Positions 1-9,462 of a stretch of 64,000 nucleotides of DNA are shown piece by piece. The stretch is from positions 62,001 to 126,000 of the forward strand of contig CBDCYN010000032.1 in assembly GCA_965224205.1 (NCBI GenBank). Reading direction: 5' to 3'. The position numbers were made by a program, and so were the translations under genes. Source of the stretch: CBDCYN01 sp965224205. GTDB taxonomy: Bacteria > Planctomycetota > Phycisphaerae > Phycisphaerales > Phycisphaeraceae. Below the pieces are notes generated by a model, which saw only the letters and a program-made list of their open reading frames with translations, searched no databases and was not told the DNA's origin. How positions within the stretch are numbered: the first letter of the stretch is position 1; each line of letters begins with the position of its first letter.

Positions 1-354
1 TCCACCTTGTGAGAGTGGGCGAGCTGACCCTGGGTTGATGAGACCGATTCTGCCTGGGGATCCATGCCCCCTTACGGCGACGAGAATCAACGTGACCCCG
101 CAGATCGCTCCGTCATGAGCGGGCCATCATGTTAAGCGACTTCGATCGTCAATTCGTTATCACGAGCTCGAACATAGAAGCAGATGAGTCAAAGCAAAAG
201 CAGTAGACCATTCAACGGGGTCGTCATGACAAACCATCGGTAGGTTGGATATTCCCAGCGGAGATCCGAGGGGATCGATGAACTTAGCCGCTGATCGTTT
301 AGAACCCAGAAATGTGGTTGGGGCTAAAACGACCACACTCAATGAGGCAGTACG
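1..354. other. Intergenic, no gene recognised
   Basis: I see no convincing coding frame, RNA or repeat here. Short open frames on both strands resemble no family and have no ribosome site. The last bases form the leader of the acyltransferase gene that follows. Confidence 0.5.
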
Positions 355-1149
355 ATGTCGATGCCACAGCCCGATAAATCGACACCAAGACGCCGCGACG
401 CCGCCGTGGCGACATCGCAGGGGTCGACCGGCCTGACTTATTGGGTGGCGGAGGATCTAGGCGGCGTCCTGGCCGCGTGGCAGATGGTCTATCAAGCCTA
501 CCGCCGCAAGGAGCTGATCGAACAGAACCCCTACCGTTTGCATACCGCCTACGAAGCGGTCGGGGACCGCACAGCCGTCATCGTCGGCGGTCTCGGCCCC
601 GTCGTGGTCTCGACGCTCACAGCCCTGGCCGACGGGCCCGACGGCCTGCCGCTCGACCGGGTGTACCGCCGAGAGCTCGACGAGCTCCGCGCCCAGGACC
701 GCACGCTGATCGAGGTCGGCCTGTTCGCCGACCGCCGCCGCCACCTGGCCCGGACGGCCGAGGCCTTGTTTCAGCTGATGCGGTACGCGTTCTACTATGG
801 GGTCGAGCAAGGCATGACCGACTTCGTGATCGGGGTCCACCCGCGGCACGCCCGGTTCTACGTGCGGGCATTCGGGTTCGACTATCTAGGGCAGGAAACC
901 ACCTACTCCGCGGTGAACGACCACCCCGTGGTGCTGTTACGAAGGAACATCCAGGCCAGCCTACAAGCCGACCCCCTGGATCCAGCCCTGGCTTATTTTG
1001 TCGAGCACCCGGTAGATCCGACGACGTATTCGCGGCGTTTCCTTTTCAAAGTCGAAGAGGTAGCCGGCACCAAGCTCGAGGAATTTTTGGCCTCAAAGCG
1101 ATCGCCCCCGACCAGCCCCTTCGGCGAGGTCAGCGACCGCAGCCCCTAA
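355..1149 (+). CDS. FeeM-like N-acyl amino acid synthase / PEP-CTERM-type acyltransferase
   Basis: 264 residues with the GNAT-like fold of the FeeM / acyl-homoserine-lactone synthase group. Visible family-like stretches are the N-terminal WQMVYQAYRRKEL helix, IEVGLFADRR near residue 120 and the strand TDFVIGVHPRHARFYVRAFG at about 158-177, where these enzymes bind the acyl carrier. Members transfer a fatty acyl chain from acyl carrier protein to an amino acid or similar amine. No acyl carrier protein, exosortase or LuxR-type regulator lies beside it, so the product cannot be inferred. It stands alone, 320 bp from sppA. The start is the ATG after a weak GAGG. Family is fairly sure; substrate is unknown. 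Confidence 0.7.
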   Translation: MSMPQPDKSTPRRRDAAVATSQGSTGLTYWVAEDLGGVLAAWQMVYQAYRRKELIEQNPYRLHTAYEAVGDRTAVIVGGLGPVVVSTLTALADGPDGLPLDRVYRRELDELRAQDRTLIEVGLFADRRRHLARTAEALFQLMRYAFYYGVEQGMTDFVIGVHPRHARFYVRAFGFDYLGQETTYSAVNDHPVVLLRRNIQASLQADPLDPALAYFVEHPVDPTTYSRRFLFKVEEVAGTKLEEFLASKRSPPTSPFGEVSDRSP

Positions 1150-1469
1150 CGGTTGGCTTACACAAATAATTCAGGGATCGGATCAAGATCTCTAACGAGA
1201 GACAAAATTTCGCGCAGCGTCTATCGTATAACAGTTTAGGCACCCTCCTAGGGCCAGCTTGTCTATGTTTTGACGGTTGTGGAATGGGATCGGATGAATT
1301 AACGGACCCTTAATTTCAAGACACGAGACGGGATGACACCAACGCGTGGCCCAAGGCCAGCTTTCAGATCAAGCCATACGTGCCTGGCTCTCAAGAGCCT
1401 CTGCGGTGTACCCTGTGTCGGGCACGAGCCACGGCTTAATCGACCATCGTTGCACAGGAACGACCTACC
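1150..1469. other. Intergenic leader of sppA
   Basis: 320 bp with no recognisable gene. It should carry the sppA promoter, but I could not pick a convincing -35/-10 pair. No repeat shared with the rest of the window was noticed. Confidence 0.4.
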
Positions 1470-3446
1470 ATGAATCATGTTATCGATAAGAAACAAGGCT
1501 TCCATTGCTTGGTTTTTGCGATCTTGCTTCTGACCCCTTCGGTTTCCGTGGCGGCGAGCCCAACCGAGAACGCTCAACGTTTGCCCACCCCGTGGGTCTT
1601 GGCGATGGCGAACGATACCGACACGGACGCCGATGCCAACGAAACCGAGGCGGACGATCAATCGGCTCGGGATGAAACCGAGGTCTCAAGCGACCCCACC
1701 GAAGACGACGCCGAAGAACCTGAAAGCGAACCCCGCCGCGTGGGCTGGATGGAGCTGTCCGGGGCGCTGCGTGATGGGCCGCCCCCTTACGCTTGGGTCG
1801 ATCCAGAAGACCTGGGCACGTCGCAGCGGCGGGTGATCCGTCAGCTGCACCGCGTGGCCGAAAACGACGACTACGCCGGAGTGGTCATCCATCTCGAGAA
1901 CCCGTCTCTGAGCCTATCCCAGATCTATGAGATCACGAACGCGCTCGAGAAGGTCCAAGCCGCAGGGCGAAAGGTGCTGGTGTTCTCCGATCATTACGAC
2001 CTGCGGCTGTACCTGCTGGCGGCCTGTGCGGATCAGGTCCTGCTTCAGCGTAAGGGGATGATCGAGCTATCGGGCATCGGGATCGAAGAGATCTACCTCG
2101 CGGGTCTGCTCGATAAGCTGGGGATGCGGGCGGATATGATCCAGATCGGCAAATTCAAAGGGGCCGACGAACAGTTCACACGCACCGGGCCCAGCGAAGC
2201 CTGGAACGAAAACATCAAAAGCCTGCTCGACGATCTGTACAGCCAGATCCTTCACCACATCGCCCACAGCCGAGGGGTCACCGACTCGCAGGCCGAGCAG
2301 CTATTGGCCGACAGCTGGGGCATGTCCGACGAACAGTACGTGGACCGTGGCCTCATCGATGCCCTGACCGACCGGGACATGACCGACGTGACCGGTGAGG
2401 CGTTCGGGGATGATTTCGAGTGGGACGACCTGCTCGAATGGAACGGGTCCAGCGCCCACACAGACAACCCCTTCGCTCTGTTCCGGATGATGTTCCAGGA
2501 GAAGCGGCTCAAAGTCCGCCGCCCGTCCATCGCGGTCATCCATGCTACCGGGCCGATCCACATCGGCGAAAGTGGATCGCGGGGCGCATTTGGGGGTGAG
2601 TCGATCGGCTCGCGTACCCTCAGCCGCGCGATTACGGAAGCCAAAGACAACGACCTAATCAAAGGCGCCGTGCTACGGATCGATTCGCCCGGTGGGTCCG
2701 CCCTGGCTAGCGAGTTGATCTGGCAGGAGATCCGTCAGCTTAGCGAAGAGAAACCGGTTTTCGCCAGCGTCGATTCCTCGGCGTTAAGCGGCGGGTACTA
2801 CATCGCCTGTGCCGCCGACGAGATCTATGTGACCCCGACGACGATGATCGGCTCGATCGGCGTGGTCGGGGGCAAGATCACCCTCGGCCAGCTCTATGAT
2901 AAGATCGGCGTCTCGGTCCACCGCCGCAGCCGCGGGCCCTGGGGCGATATGTTCAACAGCGTCGAGCCGTTCACACCCAAGCAGCGGAAGGCGTTGAAAG
3001 CCGCATTTAACCGTGTTTATCAACAGTTCACCGACCGGGTCCAGATCGGTCGCGGTAAGCGGGTTGCCCAGATCGAAAAAGTCGCTCAGGGCCGCCTATT
3101 CACCGGAAACCTGGCGGTACGGCAGGGGTTGGCCGACAAGATAGGTGGCCTCGAAGCCGCGATCGCTGACCTGGCCGCCCAGCTGGGCCTGGAGGAAGGC
3201 CAGTACGACCTGATCGATCTGCCCGAACCCCAGAGCTTGTCGGAGTTCTTAGAAGACATGTTTGACGCCTCCGCAAAAGACACGGGCCTCACGGGGTTCG
3301 TCACCCGCCAAGCCTTGATCGAATCGGCCCGCGTCACCATGGGGAATGACCGCTGGCGGGCGGCGGCTCCGATCCTCACCGGGCTGATGATGCTCCGCCA
3401 CGAACCGGTCCTCACCCTGATCCCCACCGCGCTGTGGATTGATTAA
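1470..3446 (+). CDS. sppA: Signal peptide peptidase SppA, long (67K) type
   Basis: 658-residue membrane-anchored serine protease that degrades cleaved signal peptides. A hydrophobic N-terminal segment (about residues 10-28) is followed by an acidic low-complexity linker (about 48-90, rich in D and E), which is unusual. Two tandem SppA/ClpP-like domains follow. The dyad is split between them as in the E. coli enzyme: lysine in GKFKGADE (Lys228/230, the second matching the catalytic one) and serine in SALSGGYYIACAADE (Ser440). The GSIGVVGG motif follows the serine. The length fits the 67K class, not the 36K class. No operon partner: ispD is 236 bp downstream behind a dispersed repeat. Confidence 0.93.
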   Translation: MNHVIDKKQGFHCLVFAILLLTPSVSVAASPTENAQRLPTPWVLAMANDTDTDADANETEADDQSARDETEVSSDPTEDDAEEPESEPRRVGWMELSGALRDGPPPYAWVDPEDLGTSQRRVIRQLHRVAENDDYAGVVIHLENPSLSLSQIYEITNALEKVQAAGRKVLVFSDHYDLRLYLLAACADQVLLQRKGMIELSGIGIEEIYLAGLLDKLGMRADMIQIGKFKGADEQFTRTGPSEAWNENIKSLLDDLYSQILHHIAHSRGVTDSQAEQLLADSWGMSDEQYVDRGLIDALTDRDMTDVTGEAFGDDFEWDDLLEWNGSSAHTDNPFALFRMMFQEKRLKVRRPSIAVIHATGPIHIGESGSRGAFGGESIGSRTLSRAITEAKDNDLIKGAVLRIDSPGGSALASELIWQEIRQLSEEKPVFASVDSSALSGGYYIACAADEIYVTPTTMIGSIGVVGGKITLGQLYDKIGVSVHRRSRGPWGDMFNSVEPFTPKQRKALKAAFNRVYQQFTDRVQIGRGKRVAQIEKVAQGRLFTGNLAVRQGLADKIGGLEAAIADLAAQLGLEEGQYDLIDLPEPQSLSEFLEDMFDASAKDTGLTGFVTRQALIESARVTMGNDRWRAAAPILTGLMMLRHEPVLTLIPTALWID

Positions 3447-3558
3447 TCCCGCCCTCGGCCGTACGCTGCCGCCGGTTCCGGATCATGCGGTTTACGAGCA
3501 GGTGTATCGACCCCCAACGAGTCGCAGCGCCTTTGCTTGAATCTCCGCGTTTTCATTG

Positions 3559-3665
3559 TATATCCATCGCGGATGAAATGACGGCATGAACCGTGTACGC
3601 GGTACGTAAATTTTTGATGTCGGGCATATACCCGACGCGGTGTTTTGATACGCGATGTGTATAGC
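3559..3665 (+). repeat. Two-module dispersed repeat, copy A (ispD leader)
   Basis: Module 1 (3559-3602) contains GGATGAAATGACGGCATGA and the imperfect palindrome CCGTGTACGCGG. Module 2 (3637-3665) contains TTTTGATACGCGATGTGTAT. The gap from the GCGG that ends module 1 to the GCGG that opens module 2 is 34 nt and holds its own stem, TCGGG/CCCGA. The element ends 3 bp before the AAGGAG ribosome site of ispD and has the same orientation as that gene. Confidence 0.75.
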
Positions 3666-3682
3666 ATAAGGAGCAAGACCCG

Positions 3683-4558
3683 TTGAAAGTTGCGGTGATC
3701 ATCCCGGCAGCCGGCATGGGCAAACGGTTTTCAGGTGAAGAGGCCGGGTCCTCGCTAGGCCTTGGAACGATCCCCGCCAGCAAAATTGAGCACAACCTGG
3801 CCGGTCGGGCGGTGTTTCTAAGAGCGGTGGAACTCTTTGTGGGCCGCCCCGAGGTAGATCAGATCATCTTGGCGGTGCACCCGCAGCGGGTCGATGACTT
3901 CAACCTGCGTTGGGGTGATAAGCTGTCGTTCCACGGCGTCGAAGTGGTCGCGGGCGGGACCGTCGAGCGGTGGCAAACCGTCGCCAAGGCGATTGCGGCG
4001 GTGGGCCCCAGCTGCACGCACATCGCGGTTCATGACGCGGCGCGGCCGTTGACCAGCAGCCCATTGATCGACCGGGTCTTCGAGGCGGGTCAACACCACG
4101 ACGCGGTGATCCCCGGCCTGTCGGTGAGGTCGACGCTTAAACGCGTCGTGGAAGAACAGGCCCGCAACCCTGACAACGAAGACCCGATCAACGCCATCCT
4201 TGGTTCATCCCCCCAAGCGGCCGCGGCCACAAAACGCGTGGCCGAAACGCTCGATCGCCGTCAGCTGGTCGAGGCCCAGACCCCTCAGTTATTTGAACGC
4301 AAGCTGCTTGAGCAGGCATACGCCTCGATCGACCCGGGCCCACGTCAAGACGACCCATCACTGGCGACGATCACCGACGACGCAAGTCTCGTCGAGCGGT
4401 TGGGCCAGGCCGTTTATGTCGTCGCCGGCGAACCCGGTAACTGGAAGATCACCGACCCGCAAGACATGGAGCTGGCCCAGGTCGTTTTAACGGCGTCCCT
4501 GCAAGCTCAGGGAAAAGACCTCGCACGCAAGCGGCTTTTTGCTGACGATGAGGACTGA
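3683..4558 (+). CDS. ispD: 2-C-methyl-D-erythritol 4-phosphate cytidylyltransferase
   Basis: Third step of the MEP isoprenoid pathway: joins MEP and CTP to give CDP-ME. The nucleotide-binding PAAGMGKRF starts at residue 8; HDAARPL (about 117), a family-like VRSTLKRV, EAQTPQLF and ITDDASLVE follow in the expected order. At 291 residues it is longer than the usual 230-240, owing to inserts after the first loop (EEAGSSLGLGT) and around residues 155-180, plus a C-terminal tail. The start is TTG, supported by AAGGAG at 3668-3673 and by homology beginning at once. It has a dispersed-repeat leader and converges on the glycosylase gene with only 9 bp between them. Confidence 0.92.
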   Translation: MKVAVIIPAAGMGKRFSGEEAGSSLGLGTIPASKIEHNLAGRAVFLRAVELFVGRPEVDQIILAVHPQRVDDFNLRWGDKLSFHGVEVVAGGTVERWQTVAKAIAAVGPSCTHIAVHDAARPLTSSPLIDRVFEAGQHHDAVIPGLSVRSTLKRVVEEQARNPDNEDPINAILGSSPQAAAATKRVAETLDRRQLVEAQTPQLFERKLLEQAYASIDPGPRQDDPSLATITDDASLVERLGQAVYVVAGEPGNWKITDPQDMELAQVVLTASLQAQGKDLARKRLFADDED

Positions 4559-4567
4559 TCAAGCCCA

Positions 4568-5206
4568 CTAACCTGGCGATCCATCGGTCGCCCCGGGTCG
4601 GGTCTGATCCATAATTGACCGAGCCTGTTCGAAGACCCCGCGTAGCATCGGCCGGGTCAACCGGCCCGTGAACGTGTTCTGCTGGCTGGGGTGGTAGCTA
4701 CAGAGGATCGGCACCGCGCCCGCCATCGGGTGTGCGACGCCGTGACCAAACTTGTACCCGGATCGCTTTTCGATCCATCCCTGGCGTTGATACAGCTTCA
4801 GCAACGCATCAAACGCGATCCGACCCAGGCACAAAACCACGCTCAGCCGCGGCAGCGCCGCGAAGGTCTGGTCGAGGTAATGAGCACAGTTCATCAACTC
4901 TTGCGTCGTGGGCTTGTTGCCCGGAGGCGCGCAGTGGGCCGCCGCGGTGATCATGGTATCCATCAGTTCGAGGCCATCCCCGATCGCCTCGGCGTTGGGC
5001 TGATTAGCGAAACCCGTTTCGAACATCGCCCTAAACAACCAATCCCCGGACCGATCGCCGGTGAACATCCGCCCGGTGCGGTTGGCCCCATGCGCCGCTG
5101 GAGCCAGGCCCACGATCAGCAACCGCGCCGCGGGATCCCCGAAGTTAGGTACCGGTCGGCCGTGGTAATCTTGGTGCTTGAACCGGGCGGTCTTGAGTCT
5201 CGCCAC
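4568..5206 (-). CDS. Uracil-DNA glycosylase, family 5 (UdgB type), N-terminus displaced
   Basis: Removes uracil and deaminated bases from DNA. GLAPAAHGANRTGRMFTGD (about residues 33-51) and the late YHPSQQN motif are family 5 signatures; CAPPGNKPT gives one iron-sulphur cysteine. The GTG at 5206 is the first possible start in this frame, yet the same frame continues upstream to about 5266 with CDACPRLRDHC, which supplies the other three cluster cysteines (5245, 5236, 5215). No ATG, GTG or TTG exists in that extension, which ends at a TGA at 5290-5288. An ATG at 5282 in the neighbouring frame would join it if one base near 5276-5280 were removed. The real gene is probably 4568-5282 with an indel. 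Confidence 0.85.
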   Translation of the reverse strand: MARLKTARFKHQDYHGRPVPNFGDPAARLLIVGLAPAAHGANRTGRMFTGDRSGDWLFRAMFETGFANQPNAEAIGDGLELMDTMITAAAHCAPPGNKPTTQELMNCAHYLDQTFAALPRLSVVLCLGRIAFDALLKLYQRQGWIEKRSGYKFGHGVAHPMAGAVPILCSYHPSQQNTFTGRLTRPMLRGVFEQARSIMDQTRPGATDGSPG

Positions 5207-5425
5207 CTTCTGGCAGTGATCGCGTAGGCGTGGGCAGGCGTCACACGCAACGATCTGATGGTTGAGCTGGTCGTGCCGGCATGGCGGTCATAATCCTCAA
5301 ACCCGATACCGCCGGCGGCACCGGCAGCAAGGTCCAATATTTTTTCGAAAGGCCCTACGGCTCATCCGTCAAACCTCCGATACAGAATAACGAACACGCG
5401 TAACCTATGAGATAGCCGAACAGGT

Positions 5426-6121
5426 ATGCAGTTATTCGTCGATAGTCTGACCGCTCTGCTGCTGACGGGGGTGCTGATCGGTGTTCTGCTCTACCACCGC
5501 AAGCAGCACCGCCTGCTGGTCAACAGCCTGATCGGGCTGCTGGTCATCGCCGTGCTCGCGAGCATGTTGGTCAACCACCACGAGAAGCGGCTCAACAGCA
5601 ATCAGCACGAAGCGGTCCACCTGGCGTTAGAACAGCTCCACGACAAAGCGACATTTGTCGGGGCGTTGGACGTCGACGCGGTGGGCAAAGAAGGTTTCCC
5701 GCTGGAGATCTCCCCGCTATGGTTCCGTGACGAAGGCCTGCCGATGAACGTCACCGTCCCGGGCTGGCACCCCTGGTTGGATATCGCGCCGCTAGGTGAT
5801 CACGCCCAGCAGCCGCCCGACCCGGTGATCGTCCGCCGCGACCAGGCCGGGTTCTGGTACAACCCCAACAACGGGATCTTCCGTGCCAGGGTCACCCCGC
5901 AGTTCACGGAGCAGTCGACCGTCAAACTCTACAACGACCTTAACGGCACGAGCCTCACCACGCTCTCGCAGTCCACAGACCGGGGAAGACAGCCACGACC
6001 GCTGTTCCCCGCACAGGTTTCAACCGTCCCCGACGGGGCCTTGACCAATGCGGACGGCCCGAGCCTCGTGCCAGATCGCCGCAACACGCTATTTAGGCCT
6101 GATCCCCGCTCGAAGCCTTAA
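5426..6121 (+). CDS. Membrane-anchored hypothetical protein
   Basis: 231 residues, family not recognised. Two hydrophobic helices at about 4-24 and 30-48, separated by a basic loop (HRKQHR), give a hairpin anchor. The rest is a soluble domain containing LEISPLWFRDEGLPMN and QAGFWYNPNNGIFRARVTPQ; the latter resembles the C-terminal part of pilin-like proteins, but no prepilin cleavage motif is visible. The C-terminal 50 residues are proline- and arginine-rich and probably disordered. It precedes the hybrid kinase by 170 bp on the same strand, so a link to signalling is possible but unproven. Confidence 0.6.
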   Translation: MQLFVDSLTALLLTGVLIGVLLYHRKQHRLLVNSLIGLLVIAVLASMLVNHHEKRLNSNQHEAVHLALEQLHDKATFVGALDVDAVGKEGFPLEISPLWFRDEGLPMNVTVPGWHPWLDIAPLGDHAQQPPDPVIVRRDQAGFWYNPNNGIFRARVTPQFTEQSTVKLYNDLNGTSLTTLSQSTDRGRQPRPLFPAQVSTVPDGALTNADGPSLVPDRRNTLFRPDPRSKP

Positions 6122-6290
6122 CCGCCACCTCGACCCCACGATCCGGCCTTATCCGAAGCTACACGGGGTATCCCCGACGATGCCTCTCACCCGCGCAACA
6201 TGCGTCTAGGCCATCGCCCTAAAAGGGTGATGCCTCGCACGCGCCCCGTGAGTCCGTCGTCAGGCGGGCTGGTTCGTCACAAGGATCCCT

Positions 6291-9200
6291 GTGTGGAGCG
6301 ATGGTTTGGACAGAGGCGAAAAGAGAATACGGTTATGGATTATCCCTTGGGTCGCGGCGATGATCCTTACGGTCTCGGGTTGGTTGATCCACACCTGGAC
6401 ACAGGATTCGCTCAAAGCCCAATACACCACGGAGCTTAGCGCGATCCTACGCGCAGATACCGACGCGATCGACCTGTGGATCCAGGAACAGAAATGGACC
6501 GCGCTTCACGCAGCGAAAGACGCGCGGACTCGGGCCCTGATCCAGGACCTGGTCGAGTTGTCACGCCAAGAGGGGACCACCACCGATTCCCTGCTGCTGT
6601 CGCGTCAGCTGGCGATGCTTCGGGAACGGCTGATCCCGGCGTGCCGGATCAACGGTTATATCGACTTCGTAGTGACCAGCGTAGAAGGGGTCAACCTCGC
6701 CGCGTGGCTCGACGAGCCGATCGGCCAGCGGGGCCTGGGCAGGCAGACCGGTTTCGTCACCCAAGCCCTGTCTGGGGCGACCGTGGTCACCAAACCCTTC
6801 CCCGCGAAGGTGATGCTGCCCGACGCCAACGGGATACCGCGGCCCAACCGCCCCACCATGTTCGTCGCCTCGCCCGTCCACAGCGAAAAAGGCCGGGTGA
6901 TCGCGGCGTTGAGCTTCCGAGCTCGCCCGGAGATGGACTTTGCCGAGATCTTTACCACCACCCGCTTGGGGCAGACCGGCGCGACCTATGCGTTTGATGA
7001 TCAAGGGTACATGCTCACCGTGGGACGGTCGGTGGACCGGCTCAAAGCCATCGGCCTGCTTCCCGATCGGCGTGGCGCCGAGGCGGTTTTAAATATCCAG
7101 ATCCGCGACCCGGGCGGTGACCTGACTCAAGGGTACGTCGCCGATCTGCCGTCCGCACTCCAGCCGCTGACCAAGATGGCCGCCTCGGCGATCGCCGGGC
7201 ATGATGGGGTCGACGTCGACGGGTATCGCGACTACCGCGGGGTCGAGGTCATCGGGGCCTGGACGTGGCTGGCCCAGCACGGCTTCGGGGTCGCGGCGGA
7301 GATCGAGGTCAGCGAGGCGTACCAATCCCTGGACCTAATCCGTCAGGTCTTCTCTTTGGTGGTCGTCTGTTTGACGTTAGCCTCCGGGATGGGCCTGCTC
7401 TTGGATATCTCGGGGCGCCGATGGTCTCGGAAGCTGCACGAAGCCGAGAGCTATACGCGGGACGTCCTGGATAACCTCGACGCTGCGATGGTGCTCACCG
7501 ACGACCTTGGCCAGATCAAGACGCTCAACCTAGCGGCTCAACGGCTGTTCGGGTTTAGTACACCCGAAATCCTAAATCAGGATATCTCGGTGATGTTGCC
7601 CGACGCCCGCACGCTGCTCACCGCGCCGGCGCAGACCGGACATGGAGTCGACCCCAGCCGAGCTTTTACCTACCACTTTGGTGTAGCGCGGGGCAAAGAC
7701 GATCAAACGATGCAGGTGCGGGTAGCCATTCGTCACCTGTCGCGGGGCTCACAGAAGCTGATTCAGTACGGCATCCATGAAAAAACGGTTGGGACAGAGA
7801 CAGATGAGCGCCTCAGCCAAGACCTCGCCGACGCCCGTCGCGACGTTCAGGCCCAAGCCCAGCTGCTGGCCGCCGAGAGCCAGCAGCTCAAGCGGGCCAC
7901 CGCTTCTGCCGAAGCCGCCAACCGTGCCAAGAGCCAGTTCCTGGCCAACATGAGCCACGAGATCCGTACCCCGATGACCGCGATCCTCGGCTACGCCGAC
8001 CTGCTCCAAGACCCAGACCGCCCGCTCAAACAGCGGCAACAATTCGTGGAAACGATCCGCCGCAACGGCCAGCACCTGCTAGCAATCATCAACGAGATCC
8101 TGGACCTATCCAAGATCGAAGCCGGCAAGATGACCATCGAGCGGGTCCCGTGCAGCCCCGCACAGATCGTCTGCGAGGTCACTTCCATGATGAAGGGACG
8201 GGCCGATGCCAAAGACCTCGGGTTAGAGGTCGAGTACCGCGGGCCGATCCCGAAGACGATCCGCACCGACCCGACGCGTCTTCGTCAGATCCTGGTCAAC
8301 CTCATCGGCAACGCGATCAAATTCACACAACAGGGCAGTGTGCGTATCGCTGTGGAGCTGCTCACTAGTAAGGACCCGTCTCAATCACTGCTGGCGACCA
8401 GCATCACCGACAGCGGGATCGGGATCTCCCCGGACCGGGCCGCCGAACTCTTCAACCCCTATACACAAGCCGAGGCGTCTACCGCACGCACGTACGGCGG
8501 GACCGGGCTAGGGCTGGCCATCTCCAAACGCCTGGCCCAAGCACTAGGCGGGGATATCCAACTCGCTAGCGAACCCGGCCAAGGCAGCACCTTCACCGTG
8601 ACCCTCGCGACAGGCCCGCTGGACGGCGTGGCCATGCTGACCGATCCCCGTGCAGAGTCGGGGGGTTTCAGCGATAGCGCCAACGAACGGCTACAGGAAA
8701 TAAACCTCAAAGGGCGGATCCTCCTAGCCGAAGACGGCCCGGATAACCGGCAATACCTCGCCCTGGTCCTGAGTTCAGCGGGGGCGGAGGTGACCACCGC
8801 AGAGGACGGCCAAATCGCCCTCGACGTCGCCGCGCAAGCCCAACAGGACGGCACGCCTTTCGACCTGATCTTGATGGACATGCAGATGCCCAACCTCAAT
8901 GGATACGCCGCCTCCACCCGCTTAAGGGACCAAGGGTTCAATGGGCCGATCATCGCCCTGACCGCCCACGCCATGGCCGGCGAGCGGGCTCGGTGCCTGG
9001 CCGCCGGGTGCGACGACTTTGCCACGAAACCCATCGATCGGTTCAAGCTCCTCAAGATCGCGGCCGATACCATGAATAAGCCAACGAGGGGAGGCAAAGC
9101 CGTGGATCAATCTTCATCGACATCGACGAACCCGTCATCGGGCGGTGGGCCCTTGTACAGCGAATACGCCGACGACCCGGACATGACCGAGCTGGTCGAG

Positions 9201-9461
9201 ATGTTCGTCTGCGACCTGCCCGAACGGGTCGAGCAGATCGAGCGGTCGATCCAGGACTCGGATCTGACGTCCCTCAAGGACCTGGCCCACCAGCTCAAGG
9301 GCGCCGCGGGGGGGTACGGCTTCTCGCCGATCACCGAAGCCGCCGCCGTGGTCGAAAAGCAAACCAAGGAAGAGGCCGGCCTCGATCAGATCAAACAATC
9401 GGTGGACGAGCTGCTCTCGCTGTGCCACCGGGCCACGAGCAACCCGAAACAAGAGTGCTGA
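6291..9461 (+). CDS. Hybrid sensor histidine kinase (dCache-PAS-HisKA-HATPase-REC-HPT)
   Basis: 1056 residues. A transmembrane helix (about 16-35), a periplasmic double-Cache-like sensor (about 40-345), a second helix (about 352-372) and a PAS domain (about 390-500) come first. The phosphoacceptor is His556 in NMSHEIRTPM. ATP-binding boxes are LIGNAIKFTQQG, DSGIGI and GTGLGLAIS. The receiver domain has Asp863 in LILMDMQMP, and the C-terminal phosphotransfer domain has His1000 in LAHQLKGAAG. All steps of a phosphorelay are therefore present in one protein. The start is GTG with AAGGA six bases upstream. One base separates its stop from the diguanylate cyclase gene, so the pair is surely cotranscribed and the cyclase is the likely output. 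Ligand unknown. Confidence 0.93.
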   Translation: MWSDGLDRGEKRIRLWIIPWVAAMILTVSGWLIHTWTQDSLKAQYTTELSAILRADTDAIDLWIQEQKWTALHAAKDARTRALIQDLVELSRQEGTTTDSLLLSRQLAMLRERLIPACRINGYIDFVVTSVEGVNLAAWLDEPIGQRGLGRQTGFVTQALSGATVVTKPFPAKVMLPDANGIPRPNRPTMFVASPVHSEKGRVIAALSFRARPEMDFAEIFTTTRLGQTGATYAFDDQGYMLTVGRSVDRLKAIGLLPDRRGAEAVLNIQIRDPGGDLTQGYVADLPSALQPLTKMAASAIAGHDGVDVDGYRDYRGVEVIGAWTWLAQHGFGVAAEIEVSEAYQSLDLIRQVFSLVVVCLTLASGMGLLLDISGRRWSRKLHEAESYTRDVLDNLDAAMVLTDDLGQIKTLNLAAQRLFGFSTPEILNQDISVMLPDARTLLTAPAQTGHGVDPSRAFTYHFGVARGKDDQTMQVRVAIRHLSRGSQKLIQYGIHEKTVGTETDERLSQDLADARRDVQAQAQLLAAESQQLKRATASAEAANRAKSQFLANMSHEIRTPMTAILGYADLLQDPDRPLKQRQQFVETIRRNGQHLLAIINEILDLSKIEAGKMTIERVPCSPAQIVCEVTSMMKGRADAKDLGLEVEYRGPIPKTIRTDPTRLRQILVNLIGNAIKFTQQGSVRIAVELLTSKDPSQSLLATSITDSGIGISPDRAAELFNPYTQAEASTARTYGGTGLGLAISKRLAQALGGDIQLASEPGQGSTFTVTLATGPLDGVAMLTDPRAESGGFSDSANERLQEINLKGRILLAEDGPDNRQYLALVLSSAGAEVTTAEDGQIALDVAAQAQQDGTPFDLILMDMQMPNLNGYAASTRLRDQGFNGPIIALTAHAMAGERARCLAAGCDDFATKPIDRFKLLKIAADTMNKPTRGGKAVDQSSSTSTNPSSGGGPLYSEYADDPDMTELVEMFVCDLPERVEQIERSIQDSDLTSLKDLAHQLKGAAGGYGFSPITEAAAVVEKQTKEEAGLDQIKQSVDELLSLCHRATSNPKQEC

Positions 9462-9462
9462 C

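Noticed and set aside
3637..3683. Sigma-70 promoter inside module 2 of the repeat (TTGATA ... TATAGC)
   Set aside because: The two hexamers are only about 9 bp apart, too close for a -35/-10 pair.
3443..3795. Minus-strand frames across the sppA-ispD gap
   Set aside because: They read through the two-module repeat and the start of ispD on the wrong strand.
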